Positions 47,085 to 55,575 of a DNA stretch of 64,000 nt are shown one piece after another. Below the pieces are notes generated by a model. That model had not been told where the DNA came from. It saw only the letters and a program-made list of their open reading frames with translations, and did no database searches. Both the position numbers and the translations under genes were made by a program. The stretch is from Actinomycetota bacterium (GTDB lineage Bacteria; Actinomycetota; CADDZG01; JAHWKV01), in the NCBI GenBank assembly GCA_030447305.1, contig JAUJPC010000001.1, forward strand, positions 822,406 to 886,405, read 5' to 3'. Position 1 is the first letter of the stretch; the number at the start of each line of letters is the position of its first letter.

Positions 47085-48724
47085 GCAAGGTTGACCTCCC
47101 GCAGCACCGCCGGGATCACCGCCCTGAGGTAGGGGAGCAGCCTAATGAAGCTCCGGCCGTGAGTCCGGAAACGGTAAGAGATCGGCACCTCGGAATAGCT
47201 GAAGCCCTTACCGAGCAGGTCGAGAGTCAGGACCTGCGCGTAGTTGTAGTCATGGATGACCTCGGCCGCCGCAGCCGCCCGGTGGGAGAGGGCCCGGAAA
47301 CCGCTCTGGCCGTCCGATATCCGGCGGCGGGCGATCAAACTCAGGATCAGCGACAGGAGACGGTTTCCCAGCGTGCGATGAGGCTTCATCCGGCGGCTGC
47401 CGCCGCAGAATCGGGACCCTACAACGTAATCCGTCCGCCCGGTGAGGATGGGCTGAACCAGCCGCTCTAGCTCCGCCGGGTCGTACTCGCCGTCGGCGTC
47501 GCAGAACACAACCACCGCCGCCCCTTGTGCCACTCCTTCGGTCAGCCCCCTTCGAATGGCCGCTCCCAGGCCATGGCGGCCGGTTGCCGAAATGACGTCG
47601 GCGCCGGCCAGCTCCGCCACCATCGCCGTCTGGTCGGTCGACCCGTCGTCGATCACCACGCACTGCACCGGGTGGCGTCCGACGCGGGCCGGCATCCGCT
47701 CGATCACTCCGGCGACGCTGGTTTCCTCGTTTCGGGCCGGGAGGAAGAAGACGATGGGGGCATCGGCCCGAAGTGACTCCGGCTCTCGCACCGGGTTCGC
47801 AACCCTCGACGGGAGGCGCAGGCGGCCGAAGAGGCCGGGCGCGGGGTAGAAGAGGGCCACGCCCCCGGCGATCAGTGAGTACACGGTCTTCAGGGCATGA
47901 GCGGTCAGCGCCGCCGCAAGGGCCGGTCCGGGCCGCCCTCCCAGGATCACCAGCGACCCTATCGCCGCGGCCTCGTAGGTCCCGAAGCCGCCGGGAGCGA
48001 TTGCGATCACCTGCGAGAAGATGGTCGCCGCCGTAACCAGGGCCGCTTCACCTCCGCTGATCGGGATGCCGGCCCAGTGGGCGGCCTGCCAGATCACCGC
48101 CGACTCCAGCAGCCAGGCGGCCACCGATCCAAGCGCAAGGAATAACCCGGGCATTCGCAGCCTGCCGGGCATGGTACGTCGAAGGCGCTTCATCCAGACC
48201 AAACCCCCGCCGAGGGCGGCGATCAGGGTGAGGGTCAGCACCCCGAAAGCGCCGGCAAGGCCGGCTATCGCAAGTCCGGGTCCCAATACCACCAACAGGC
48301 CGGCAAGTGCCAGCGCATCGGCGGCGCGCAGGGTGACCGAGGAAGCGGTGGCCTCGGACAACGGCAGGCGCGTTCTTTTGACGACGCTGGTGATCCGTAG
48401 CGCCTCACCGAGGCGGAGCGGAAGGACGTGGTTGCCGGCGACGGCCAGATGGATGCCGGCGAGGGCATGCCCGAAGGAGAGTTGGGGTACGACGCTTCGC
48501 CAGACGACGGCCCGAAGCGCGAAAGCCAGGAAGTAAACGGCCATGACCGCGGCGACGGCCGGCGGCGCTTCTCTTATGGATGCCCAGCTCCGGCTGAGCG
48601 ACTCGGGGTCGAAGCTCGAGCGCATGAACCACACGGCCACGCCGGCGAAGCAGGCGCCGGCGGTCCACGCCAGCCACATCGGGATGCGGAAGTGGAGGAG
48701 CTTTGCCAGGCGGGGGACTATCAC
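46967..48724 (-). CDS. Flippase-like (LPG synthase TM/UPF0104-type) domain fused to GT2 glycosyltransferase
   Basis: N-terminal polytopic AGNHVLPLRLGEALRITSVVKRT...IAPGGFGTYEAAAIGSL; C-terminal VFFLPARNEETSVAGVIERMP...CVVIDDGSTDQTAMVAELAGADV...VVFCDADGEYDPAEL...SRFCGG. Confidence 0.85.
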   Translation of the reverse strand: MIVPRLAKLLHFRIPMWLAWTAGACFAGVAVWFMRSSFDPESLSRSWASIREAPPAVAAVMAVYFLAFALRAVVWRSVVPQLSFGHALAGIHLAVAGNHVLPLRLGEALRITSVVKRTRLPLSEATASSVTLRAADALALAGLLVVLGPGLAIAGLAGAFGVLTLTLIAALGGGLVWMKRLRRTMPGRLRMPGLFLALGSVAAWLLESAVIWQAAHWAGIPISGGEAALVTAATIFSQVIAIAPGGFGTYEAAAIGSLVILGGRPGPALAAALTAHALKTVYSLIAGGVALFYPAPGLFGRLRLPSRVANPVREPESLRADAPIVFFLPARNEETSVAGVIERMPARVGRHPVQCVVIDDGSTDQTAMVAELAGADVISATGRHGLGAAIRRGLTEGVAQGAAVVVFCDADGEYDPAELERLVQPILTGRTDYVVGSRFCGGSRRMKPHRTLGNRLLSLILSLIARRRISDGQSGFRALSHRAAAAAEVIHDYNYAQVLTLDLLGKGFSYSEVPISYRFRTHGRSFIRLLPYLRAVIPAVLREVNLAQSSTTWEANRSSEASHVPSSKEPPLPSASAAAQPISRA

Positions 48725-48739
48725 CGCGACGAGCGATTC

Positions 48740-48753
48740 TTAGGTAGACCTAA
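48740..48753. promoter_or_regulatory. DtxR/IdeR-box-like palindrome
   Basis: TTAGGTAGACCTAA, perfect 14-bp palindrome, 16 nt upstream of the 48724 start. Confidence 0.6.
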
Positions 48754-48759
48754 CATGAG

Positions 48760-48776
48760 TAGGAAGCCTAGCCTAA
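48760..48776. promoter_or_regulatory. Second DtxR/IdeR-box-like element
   Basis: TAGGAAGCCTAGCCTAA (complement TTAGGCTAGGCTTCCTA), resembles TTAGGTTAGSCTAACCTAA. Confidence 0.5.
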
Positions 48777-48802
48777 GATAGTGAAACGGTGCGAATTGCT
48801 GT

Positions 48803-49915
48803 TTACTTTTCCTTCACCCTGGCCGGCAGAACGACCGGCACGTGCCCATGTTCCAGACGCACCCGGACCTTGCTCCCCGGGTCCACCTCAATCGTGTGAG
48901 GCAGCAGACACCTCAGACGCCGGCCGGACGGCAGCTCAACCTCGTATAGCAGGAAGGCACCCTGAAACTCCACCGCGGTGACCACCGATTCGCCGTTGGG
49001 GTCCGCATCAAAGGTCACGTCGTGCGGGCGCACCATGATCTCCATCTCTGTGGGCAGCGTCTCTTCCGGGCAGGAGCAGGGACCGGCTTCCGTCGACAGC
49101 CCACCGCCTCCGGTATGGCTCGCCGGCAGGAAGTACGCCTCGCCGAGACTGGACGCAACGAAGTGGCTCTTGGGCAGATGGAAGACGGTTTTCGGCGCTC
49201 CGATCTGCTCCACCCGGCCCTGGTTCATGACGGCAACCCGATCACCCATCGACATTGCCTCCTGCTGGTCGTGGGTGACGAACAGGGCAGACGCTTCGGC
49301 ACGCCTCAGGATCTCGACCGTGTGGGCCCGGACCTGGGCACGCAGGTTCGGGTCCAGATTGGCGAAGGGCTCGTCCAGCAGGAGCACGGTCGGCTCGGGA
49401 GCGATCGCCCGCGCCAGGGCTACGCGCTGGCGTTCGCCGCCGGACAGCTCATGGGGAAACCGGTCACCGTAGCCAACAAGCTCCACCAGCTCCAGCACAT
49501 CGGCCACCCTGCGGGCGATGTGGGATTTCGCACGGCGCACCAGCCCGAACCCGACGTTGCCGGCCACGGTGAGGTGGGGAAAAAGAGTGTTCTCCTGGAA
49601 GACCAGGCCCACTGCGCGGTCCTCAGGAGGAACCCACCGGCCGGCGGAGGAGACGATCCTGCCGCCAAGCAGAATCTCCCCTCTGTCCGGCTCCAACAGG
49701 CCGGCAATCATCCGCAGCAGAGTCGACTTGCCGCAGCCGCTCGGGCCGACCAGGGTCAGAAACTCGCCGCGTCGCAGCGTCAGGCTGACATCGTCGACCG
49801 CGGTCGCGGGCTCGAACTGCTTCGTAACCATGCGGACCTCCACCGCCGCCGAGGCCGGGAGACCGGAGGGCTCTTCCGTGGCGAGTTGTTGATCGCGCTG
49901 CTGCACCTTGCTCAC
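48803..49915 (-). CDS. Iron(III)-type ABC transporter ATP-binding protein (FbpC-like)
   Basis: LTLVGPSGCGKSTLLRMIAGLLEPDRGEILLGGR...LSGGERQRVALARAIAPEPTVLLLDEPFANLD...TOBE-like tail. Confidence 0.88.
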   Translation of the reverse strand: MSKVQQRDQQLATEEPSGLPASAAVEVRMVTKQFEPATAVDDVSLTLRRGEFLTLVGPSGCGKSTLLRMIAGLLEPDRGEILLGGRIVSSAGRWVPPEDRAVGLVFQENTLFPHLTVAGNVGFGLVRRAKSHIARRVADVLELVELVGYGDRFPHELSGGERQRVALARAIAPEPTVLLLDEPFANLDPNLRAQVRAHTVEILRRAEASALFVTHDQQEAMSMGDRVAVMNQGRVEQIGAPKTVFHLPKSHFVASSLGEAYFLPASHTGGGGLSTEAGPCSCPEETLPTEMEIMVRPHDVTFDADPNGESVVTAVEFQGAFLLYEVELPSGRRLRCLLPHTIEVDPGSKVRVRLEHGHVPVVLPARVKEK

Positions 49916-51624
49916 GTCCGGGCCCCCTCCAGAGTCCTCTTACCTGCGACCGGTAGCAGTGCCGCCTCGGCCTCGGACCCTCGAAAGCTGCGAGTGAGCA
50001 GCGCCACCGGGATCAGGGAAGCGACGATTATCGTCAGCGATGGGAGTGCTGCCGACTCCCATCGGGACTCGGATGCCATCTGCCACACCCATACCGGCAG
50101 GGTGTCGAAGCCGAAGGGCCGAAGCAACAGAACCATCGGCAGCTCCTTCAAGGCGTCGATTCCCACCAGTAACAAGGCTACTGCGACCCCTGCTTTTGTG
50201 AGCGGGAGGTGTATCTGCCGCATGACCCGGCCCGGTTTGGCCCCCAAGGTGCGAGCCGTCAGCGTTAACTCCTGGGGTACTTTCTGGAGGCTGGCGTCGA
50301 TTCCGTTCACCCCGAGCGCCATAAAGCGAACGACGTAGGCGTAGATGACGCCGACCAGCGATCCGGTGACCAGCAGGCCGGGAAAGGCGATCCCGAGGGT
50401 GCTGAGGGCTCGGTCCATGCCCGCGAGCACCAGCAGCACGCCGATGGCGATGACCGGACCCGGCAGGGCGTAGCCGGCGGTGGCCATCTGCGACATCGAC
50501 CGAACGTAGCGGGTGCCGTTGAAGCGCCGGGCGTTCGTTACGGCGATTGCCACCAATGCCACCAGAACCGCAGCGGACAACGCCAGCATCGCACTATTGG
50601 ACAGGTACCTGAAGAACCGGGAGTCGACGGTTTCGGTTCCACGCACGAACTGGCTGATCGTCCAACCGGCAAGTTGCGCCACCGGAGCGGCGAAGGCCAG
50701 CGTCAGAACCAGCAGGCAGACGCCGGTTGCCGCCAACGCTCGGGGGCCGTAGAGCTTGCGGGACGGCAGCTGTCGGGTGCCGCCGCCCTGCTGTTCATAG
50801 CGGGCCCGGCCCCTGAGGGTACGTTCCAGCAGCAACAGCGCCAGCGCAAACAGCAGCACGAGGGAAGCCAGCTCACTCGCTGCGTCCCGGTCGAACATGC
50901 CCTTCCACACCCGGTACACGCCGACCGACACGGTCTGTACGTTGAAGTAGATGACGGTCGCGAAGTCGGTCAGTGTCTCCAGGGTAACGAGGGTCAGCCC
51001 GGCGATCAGCGATGGGCGCGCCAACGGCAGGATCACCTTCCTCGCCGCCCTGAGGTGGCTGTAGCCGAGGCTTCGGGCCACCTCGTAGCCCGGGGTGGCC
51101 TGCTCCCGTATGGCGGCCCGTGCGAGCAGGTAGACGTAGGGATAGAGGCAGAGCGAGAAGACCAGCGCCGCTCCCCACAGGGAACGGATCTCAGGAACCG
51201 TCACGTCGGGTCCGAACATGGAGCGGAGTGCGCCCTGAACCGGCCCGGTGAAACCGAAGGTGGACATGAAGACGAATCCGAGGATGTAACCGGGCATCGC
51301 AAGCGGCAGAACCAGCATCCAGGTCAGTGCCTTGCGGCCCGGAAACTCATAACCGGAGACCAGCCATGCCAGCCCGCCTCCCAGGATCAGGGTGCCCACG
51401 ATCACCATCGCAAGGAGCGCCACGGTGGATAGCAGCATCTCCGGCAACCGGGTTGCCCAGAGATGTCGCCAGATCTCGACGCTCGGGGTAAGCAGGCTCC
51501 ACGTGATGACGGCCACCGGCGCGGCGGCCAGAAGCGCAACGAGGCTAACGATCAGGCTCCATCGCCGGCGGGCTCCGCGGGAGGGGTCGAAATGCCCGAG
51601 CCGGCTACTCGTAGCCGGCCTCAT
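49912..51624 (-). CDS. Iron(III)-type ABC transporter permease (FbpB-like, duplicated permease)
   Basis: About 12 TM; two BPD_transp EAA-like loops (EVARSLGYSHLRAARKVILPLARPSL; LTARTLGAKPGRVMRQIHLPLTKAG). Confidence 0.88.
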   Translation of the reverse strand: MRPATSSRLGHFDPSRGARRRWSLIVSLVALLAAAPVAVITWSLLTPSVEIWRHLWATRLPEMLLSTVALLAMVIVGTLILGGGLAWLVSGYEFPGRKALTWMLVLPLAMPGYILGFVFMSTFGFTGPVQGALRSMFGPDVTVPEIRSLWGAALVFSLCLYPYVYLLARAAIREQATPGYEVARSLGYSHLRAARKVILPLARPSLIAGLTLVTLETLTDFATVIYFNVQTVSVGVYRVWKGMFDRDAASELASLVLLFALALLLLERTLRGRARYEQQGGGTRQLPSRKLYGPRALAATGVCLLVLTLAFAAPVAQLAGWTISQFVRGTETVDSRFFRYLSNSAMLALSAAVLVALVAIAVTNARRFNGTRYVRSMSQMATAGYALPGPVIAIGVLLVLAGMDRALSTLGIAFPGLLVTGSLVGVIYAYVVRFMALGVNGIDASLQKVPQELTLTARTLGAKPGRVMRQIHLPLTKAGVAVALLLVGIDALKELPMVLLLRPFGFDTLPVWVWQMASESRWESAALPSLTIIVASLIPVALLTRSFRGSEAEAALLPVAGKRTLEGART

Positions 51625-52621
51625 CCATCGCTCGAATGGCTTGCGCGTTGAGCGAGCCGTACTCGCGAGCCCCCAAGGGGTCTGGCTTGAAGTCGCTGCC
51701 GAAATGCTCGGCGACCAGAGGATCCGGCTCTGCCCGGGGATTGGCTGGGTACTCGTGGCTCGAGCTAACGAAGTCCTCCTGCCCGTCGGTAGCCAGCCAC
51801 TCCAGCAGTCGGCGGGCCAGCTCGGGATGGTCGGCGTTCCTGGTGACCCCCGCTCCCGATATGTTGACGTGGACGCCCCGATCCTGTTGGTTGGCCCAGA
51901 ACAGCTTCACTCCGAAGCTGTCTCTCTCCTCCAGGATCCTTGCCAGGTAGTAGTGGTTGGCGACCCCCACGTCGCAGCCGCCCTTGGCTATGGTCTCGAG
52001 CACCAGGACGTCGCTGCCGAGAATCTGGATGTCGTTGGCCACCCAGCCCTTCAGGATGTTCAAAGCTGCGTCGTAGCCGTGATGGGCGATGAGGCTTGCC
52101 ACCATGGACTGGGTGTACACGTTGGACGAGTCCCTCATGCACAGGCGGCCCCGCCACTTCGGATCGGCGAGGGCTTCGTAGGTCGACAGGTCGGACGGCT
52201 GCACCTTGCCGGGGTTGTAGACAAGGGTTCGGGCCCGAACGCCCAGACCGAACCACCGGTTGTTGGGGTCACGAAGGTTCTCCGGAACCGCGGCGTTGAG
52301 GATCTCGGACTCCAGAGGCTGGAAGACATCGTCTTGCGACGCGAGAAAGAGGTTTCCGGCGTCCACCGTCATGTAGACGTCCGCCTTGGTGTTTGCCCCC
52401 TCGGCCCGTATCCGCTCGCGTAGCTCGGCGTCGCTGCCGAACAGGAACTCGACGGAGATGCCGGTCTGCTCGGAGAACTTGCGGAAGGTCTCCTCTTCGC
52501 CGTAGTGACGGCCGGAGTAGACCCGGACGACCTCCTCGGATCCGCCGGCGGCACGGCAGGCGGCCGGGGCAAGCAGCGCGATTGCCAGCAGCACCGTTCC
52601 GAGCCGCCCTTTACCGATCAA
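51605..52621 (-). CDS. Iron(III)-type ABC transporter substrate-binding protein (FbpA-like)
   Basis: LLAPAACRAAGGSEEVVRVYSGRHYGEEETFRKFSEQTGISVEFLFGSDAELRERIRAEGANTKADVYMTVDAGNLFLA. Confidence 0.88.
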   Translation of the reverse strand: MIGKGRLGTVLLAIALLAPAACRAAGGSEEVVRVYSGRHYGEEETFRKFSEQTGISVEFLFGSDAELRERIRAEGANTKADVYMTVDAGNLFLASQDDVFQPLESEILNAAVPENLRDPNNRWFGLGVRARTLVYNPGKVQPSDLSTYEALADPKWRGRLCMRDSSNVYTQSMVASLIAHHGYDAALNILKGWVANDIQILGSDVLVLETIAKGGCDVGVANHYYLARILEERDSFGVKLFWANQQDRGVHVNISGAGVTRNADHPELARRLLEWLATDGQEDFVSSSHEYPANPRAEPDPLVAEHFGSDFKPDPLGAREYGSLNAQAIRAMDEAGYE

Positions 52622-52711
52622 ACGACCTCCTCATCAGCTGGCACTCATGAACCCGCACGACGACCGCGCCAATCTCTTCGCTTGCAGATCTAATGACCAT
52701 AAGAGAAATCA

Positions 52712-52750
52712 TTAGGTCTTCCTACATCGGATGCTTAGGATAGCCTGATG
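52712..52750. promoter_or_regulatory. Pair of DtxR/IdeR-box-like elements between fbpA and the GT-C-like gene
   Basis: TTAGGTCTTCCTA (52712-52724) and TTAGGATAGCCTGATG (52735-52750, overlapping the ATG at 52748). Confidence 0.5.
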
Positions 52751-54178
52751 AACCGGTCGACGGAAGATTCCGGCCCTTGCAGAGTCCTGGGGCTCGCCCT
52801 CGCTTTGACGTTCCTGATCGGTGCCGGTGGAGCTGTGGCCGGGGCTCCTGTCCGAAGCTCCTACGGTGCCCGGATTACGGCGGACGAGCCCGAATACCTC
52901 CTTACGGCCATCAGCCTCGGGGAGGATCGCTCCCTCGACATCTCGGACGAGCTGGTCGATGGGCGTTACCGCCGCTTCCACGAGGTGAGGATCAAGCCTC
53001 AGGCCAAGGTGCTGGAGAACGCCAGAATGGTGAGTCCCCACGACCCGCTTCTGCCCGCCCTTCTCGTACCCGGAGCGATGCTCGGCGGATGGCTGGGCGC
53101 CAAGCTGACACTCTGTCTGATGGCGGGGTTGCTGGCAGCTTTGCTGCTGTGGGCGGCGGTTCGCAGGTTCGGACTGCCGGTATGGCGCTCGGCAGCGATC
53201 GTCGGGGTGTTCGCCACGTCCGCACCCCTTGCCGTATACGGCAGCCAGATCTATCCCGAGCTTCCGGCGGCGGTAGCGGTAACCGTTGCGATCATCTGCA
53301 TCACAGGACCGCTCGAAGGGAGGGGTCTGGCGGGCTTGGTCCTAAGCATCACCGGTCTGGTTTGGCTGGGGGCCAAGTTCATCCCGGTCGCCGTCGTGCT
53401 GTCCGCGCTGGCACTGTGGCGGCTGTACCGGGCCGGCCGGCACCGCGACCTGGCGGCCCTCATGGCGATCTTCCTGGTGGCGGGTGCCGGCTATGTCGCC
53501 GGCCACCTTCGCTGGTACGGGGGCCTCACCGTCTATGCCACCGGCGCCCATTTCACGGAGACGGGGGAGTTCAGCGTGATCGGTACTAACCCCGACCTGG
53601 GGGCCCGTACCACCCGGCTGATCGGCCTGCTGGTCGACCGGCGGTTTGGCCTGGCGGCTTGGCAGCCGGCGTGGCTGCTAATGATTCCGGCTCTCGGCTA
53701 CCTGGTTCGGAAGCGCATCCCGGGCTGGGAGGTCCTGGTCCTGCCTCTGCTAGCCGGCTGGCTGTGCGCCACCTACCTGGCTCTTACCATGCACGGCTGG
53801 TGGTGGCCGGGCCGGCAGGTGGTCATGGTGCTCCCGGCTGCTGTGCTGGCGGTTGCCGCGTGGGCCTCTACGCTTCGCCGGCCGGCTTTCGCGGTGGTTC
53901 TGGGCACCGCCGGCGTATTCACCCTCGGCTGGTTGTTCGCTGAGGGGTGGCGCAAGCAGCTAACGATGGTGGTCGACTTCTACGAAACCACCGGCCCGGC
54001 GTACCGGTTATGGTCCCGCCTGCTCCCCGACTACGTCGCCCCGACGACGGGGGACTGGATCCTTCACGTTATCTGGGCCGCCCTCGCCTTCGCAGTGATT
54101 CTCGGATCCGGTGGGTCTTCCCCCGTTAGGGCGGTTGTGCAACGGCTCAGGCGGCTCCGAATAGCCTCGCAGGGTTGA
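52748..54178 (+). CDS. Polytopic membrane protein, GT-C-glycosyltransferase-like
   Basis: ~12 TM; early acidic loop ITADEPEYLLTAISLGEDRSLDISDEL after first TM typical of GT-C/dolichol-phosphate mannose-dependent transferases; RQVVMVLPAAVL. Confidence 0.6.
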   Translation: MNRSTEDSGPCRVLGLALALTFLIGAGGAVAGAPVRSSYGARITADEPEYLLTAISLGEDRSLDISDELVDGRYRRFHEVRIKPQAKVLENARMVSPHDPLLPALLVPGAMLGGWLGAKLTLCLMAGLLAALLLWAAVRRFGLPVWRSAAIVGVFATSAPLAVYGSQIYPELPAAVAVTVAIICITGPLEGRGLAGLVLSITGLVWLGAKFIPVAVVLSALALWRLYRAGRHRDLAALMAIFLVAGAGYVAGHLRWYGGLTVYATGAHFTETGEFSVIGTNPDLGARTTRLIGLLVDRRFGLAAWQPAWLLMIPALGYLVRKRIPGWEVLVLPLLAGWLCATYLALTMHGWWWPGRQVVMVLPAAVLAVAAWASTLRRPAFAVVLGTAGVFTLGWLFAEGWRKQLTMVVDFYETTGPAYRLWSRLLPDYVAPTTGDWILHVIWAALAFAVILGSGGSSPVRAVVQRLRRLRIASQG

Positions 54179-54190
54179 GCGTCGGACCGA

Positions 54191-54706
54191 TCAGGTAACC
54201 GTGAGCTTCATCGCCATGCCGAGGTCTCTGTGGATCTTGCCGTCGGGGGTTTCGAGGATGCACTGGAGGGTGTATTCCCCCGGCTCCAGCTCAAGCGCCA
54301 GCGGCTCGGCGCCGGCTCCTGGGGCGAACCCCTCGATTTCGCCCAGTGCCTTGCCGGAGGAGTCGAGCACCTCCAGTTCGTGGTTCTGCGTCCCCTCGTT
54401 CCTGGCGGTGAAGAACACCCTTTTCCCCTTGGCGCTGTTTGGACCGTCGAAGGCGTAGTCGACCAGCCGGTAGTCGACTCTGGTGTCGGCTTCGGATTCC
54501 TGGAAGGCCGGAGTTTCGGCCGCCCCGGTGGCTGGTCCGGTTCCTGAGGCTGCTCCGGTTCCGGTGGCGGAACCCGAGGCTGCTCCGGTACCGGACCCCG
54601 AACCGGTTGCTTTCTCGGTTTCACCGATGTTGCGGACACGCGCGCCCTCGTCCCGGCCGCACGCGGTGGCCATCAGCAGAAGAAGTGCGGTGATGCTAAA
54701 CGCCAC
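54191..54706 (-). CDS. Cupredoxin-like lipoprotein
   Basis: LLLMATACGRDEG lipobox; low-complexity G/S/T/A linker; FFTARNEGTQNHELEVL...GEYTLQCILETPDGKIHRDLGMAMKL gives H...C...H...M copper-site pattern. Confidence 0.75.
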   Translation of the reverse strand: MAFSITALLLLMATACGRDEGARVRNIGETEKATGSGSGTGAASGSATGTGAASGTGPATGAAETPAFQESEADTRVDYRLVDYAFDGPNSAKGKRVFFTARNEGTQNHELEVLDSSGKALGEIEGFAPGAGAEPLALELEPGEYTLQCILETPDGKIHRDLGMAMKLTVT

Positions 54707-54790
54707 CCGAAAGCGGCGGGGATTGCGTTGAATCGCCGGGACGCGCCCGTTCAGGTTAGACAGTGGATCCCCCCCTTTGATCTATTGGTC

Positions 54791-54827
54791 TTAGGCTAAG
54801 CTAACTAGATATCTTAGCTATACCTAA
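54791..54827. promoter_or_regulatory. Two DtxR/IdeR-box-like elements upstream of the cupredoxin lipoprotein
   Basis: TTAGGCTAAGCTAACTA (54791-54807) and TTAGCTATACCTAA (54814-54827). Confidence 0.55.
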
Positions 54828-54883
54828 AGGAACAGCAATGTCAAGGCTGGCGCGCGACGAAATGGCTGCAGTGCCCGGTTGGA

Positions 54884-55549
54884 CTACTTGCCCTCCTCGA
54901 CCCAGAGGTTGTCCGCCAGGCTGGGACCAAGCGAGGCAGACTTGCCGTCCACCGACAGGGTCCGCGTGCCGTCGGGTGCTATCGCAGCCACCTTCAGCGT
55001 TGCCCCGGGCATCAGGGCGTGCTCCTGGAAGTACTGCAGGATCCCGGTGACCAGCTCGACGTCCTCGGTCAGCAGTCGGAGGGTGCCCCACTGCCCTTCC
55101 GCCAGATCGGTAAGGGGGACCAAACTGGAGCGCTCGTAGGGCGGAGTCATGCCGGGGATCGGGTTGCCGTGAGGGCAGGTGGTGGCGCCCGTCTTGTCCA
55201 GAATGCGCTGTTCCACCTCCGGAGAGATGACGTGCTCCCAGTCGTGGGCCTCCTCGTGGGCGCGGTACCAGGGAATTCCCAGAATGTCGGTCAGCAAGCG
55301 CTCCGCCAGCCGGTGCCGGCGGACCAGAGGTGTGGCCACGCCGACGCCGGTTTTGGTGAGGTGGATCTTGCGGTCCTTGATCTCGATGAGACCCTCGGAA
55401 GCGAGCCGCTTAACCGCCTGCGACACGGTTGCCGGAGTAACTCCGAGCCGCTCCGAAAGGCGAGCCTGAAGGATTGTGGCGCCTTCTTCTTCCATCTCGA
55501 ATATGCATTCGAGGTATTCCTGTGCCCCTTGGGGAACCTGTACCGACAT
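54884..55549 (-). CDS. DtxR/MntR-family metal-dependent transcriptional regulator
   Basis: AQEYLECIFEMEEEGATILQARLSERLGVTPATVSQAVKRLASEGLIEI...RRHRLAERLLTDILGIPWYRAHEEAHDWEHVISPEVEQRI...CPHGNPIP. Confidence 0.93.
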   Translation of the reverse strand: MSVQVPQGAQEYLECIFEMEEEGATILQARLSERLGVTPATVSQAVKRLASEGLIEIKDRKIHLTKTGVGVATPLVRRHRLAERLLTDILGIPWYRAHEEAHDWEHVISPEVEQRILDKTGATTCPHGNPIPGMTPPYERSSLVPLTDLAEGQWGTLRLLTEDVELVTGILQYFQEHALMPGATLKVAAIAPDGTRTLSVDGKSASLGPSLADNLWVEEGK

Positions 55550-55575
55550 CTCTAAGTACTATAGTCGGTAGCATC

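Noticed and set aside
54838-55139. Small + strand ORFs antisense to dtxR
   Set aside because: Overlap the conserved regulator gene; no SD or conservation evidence.
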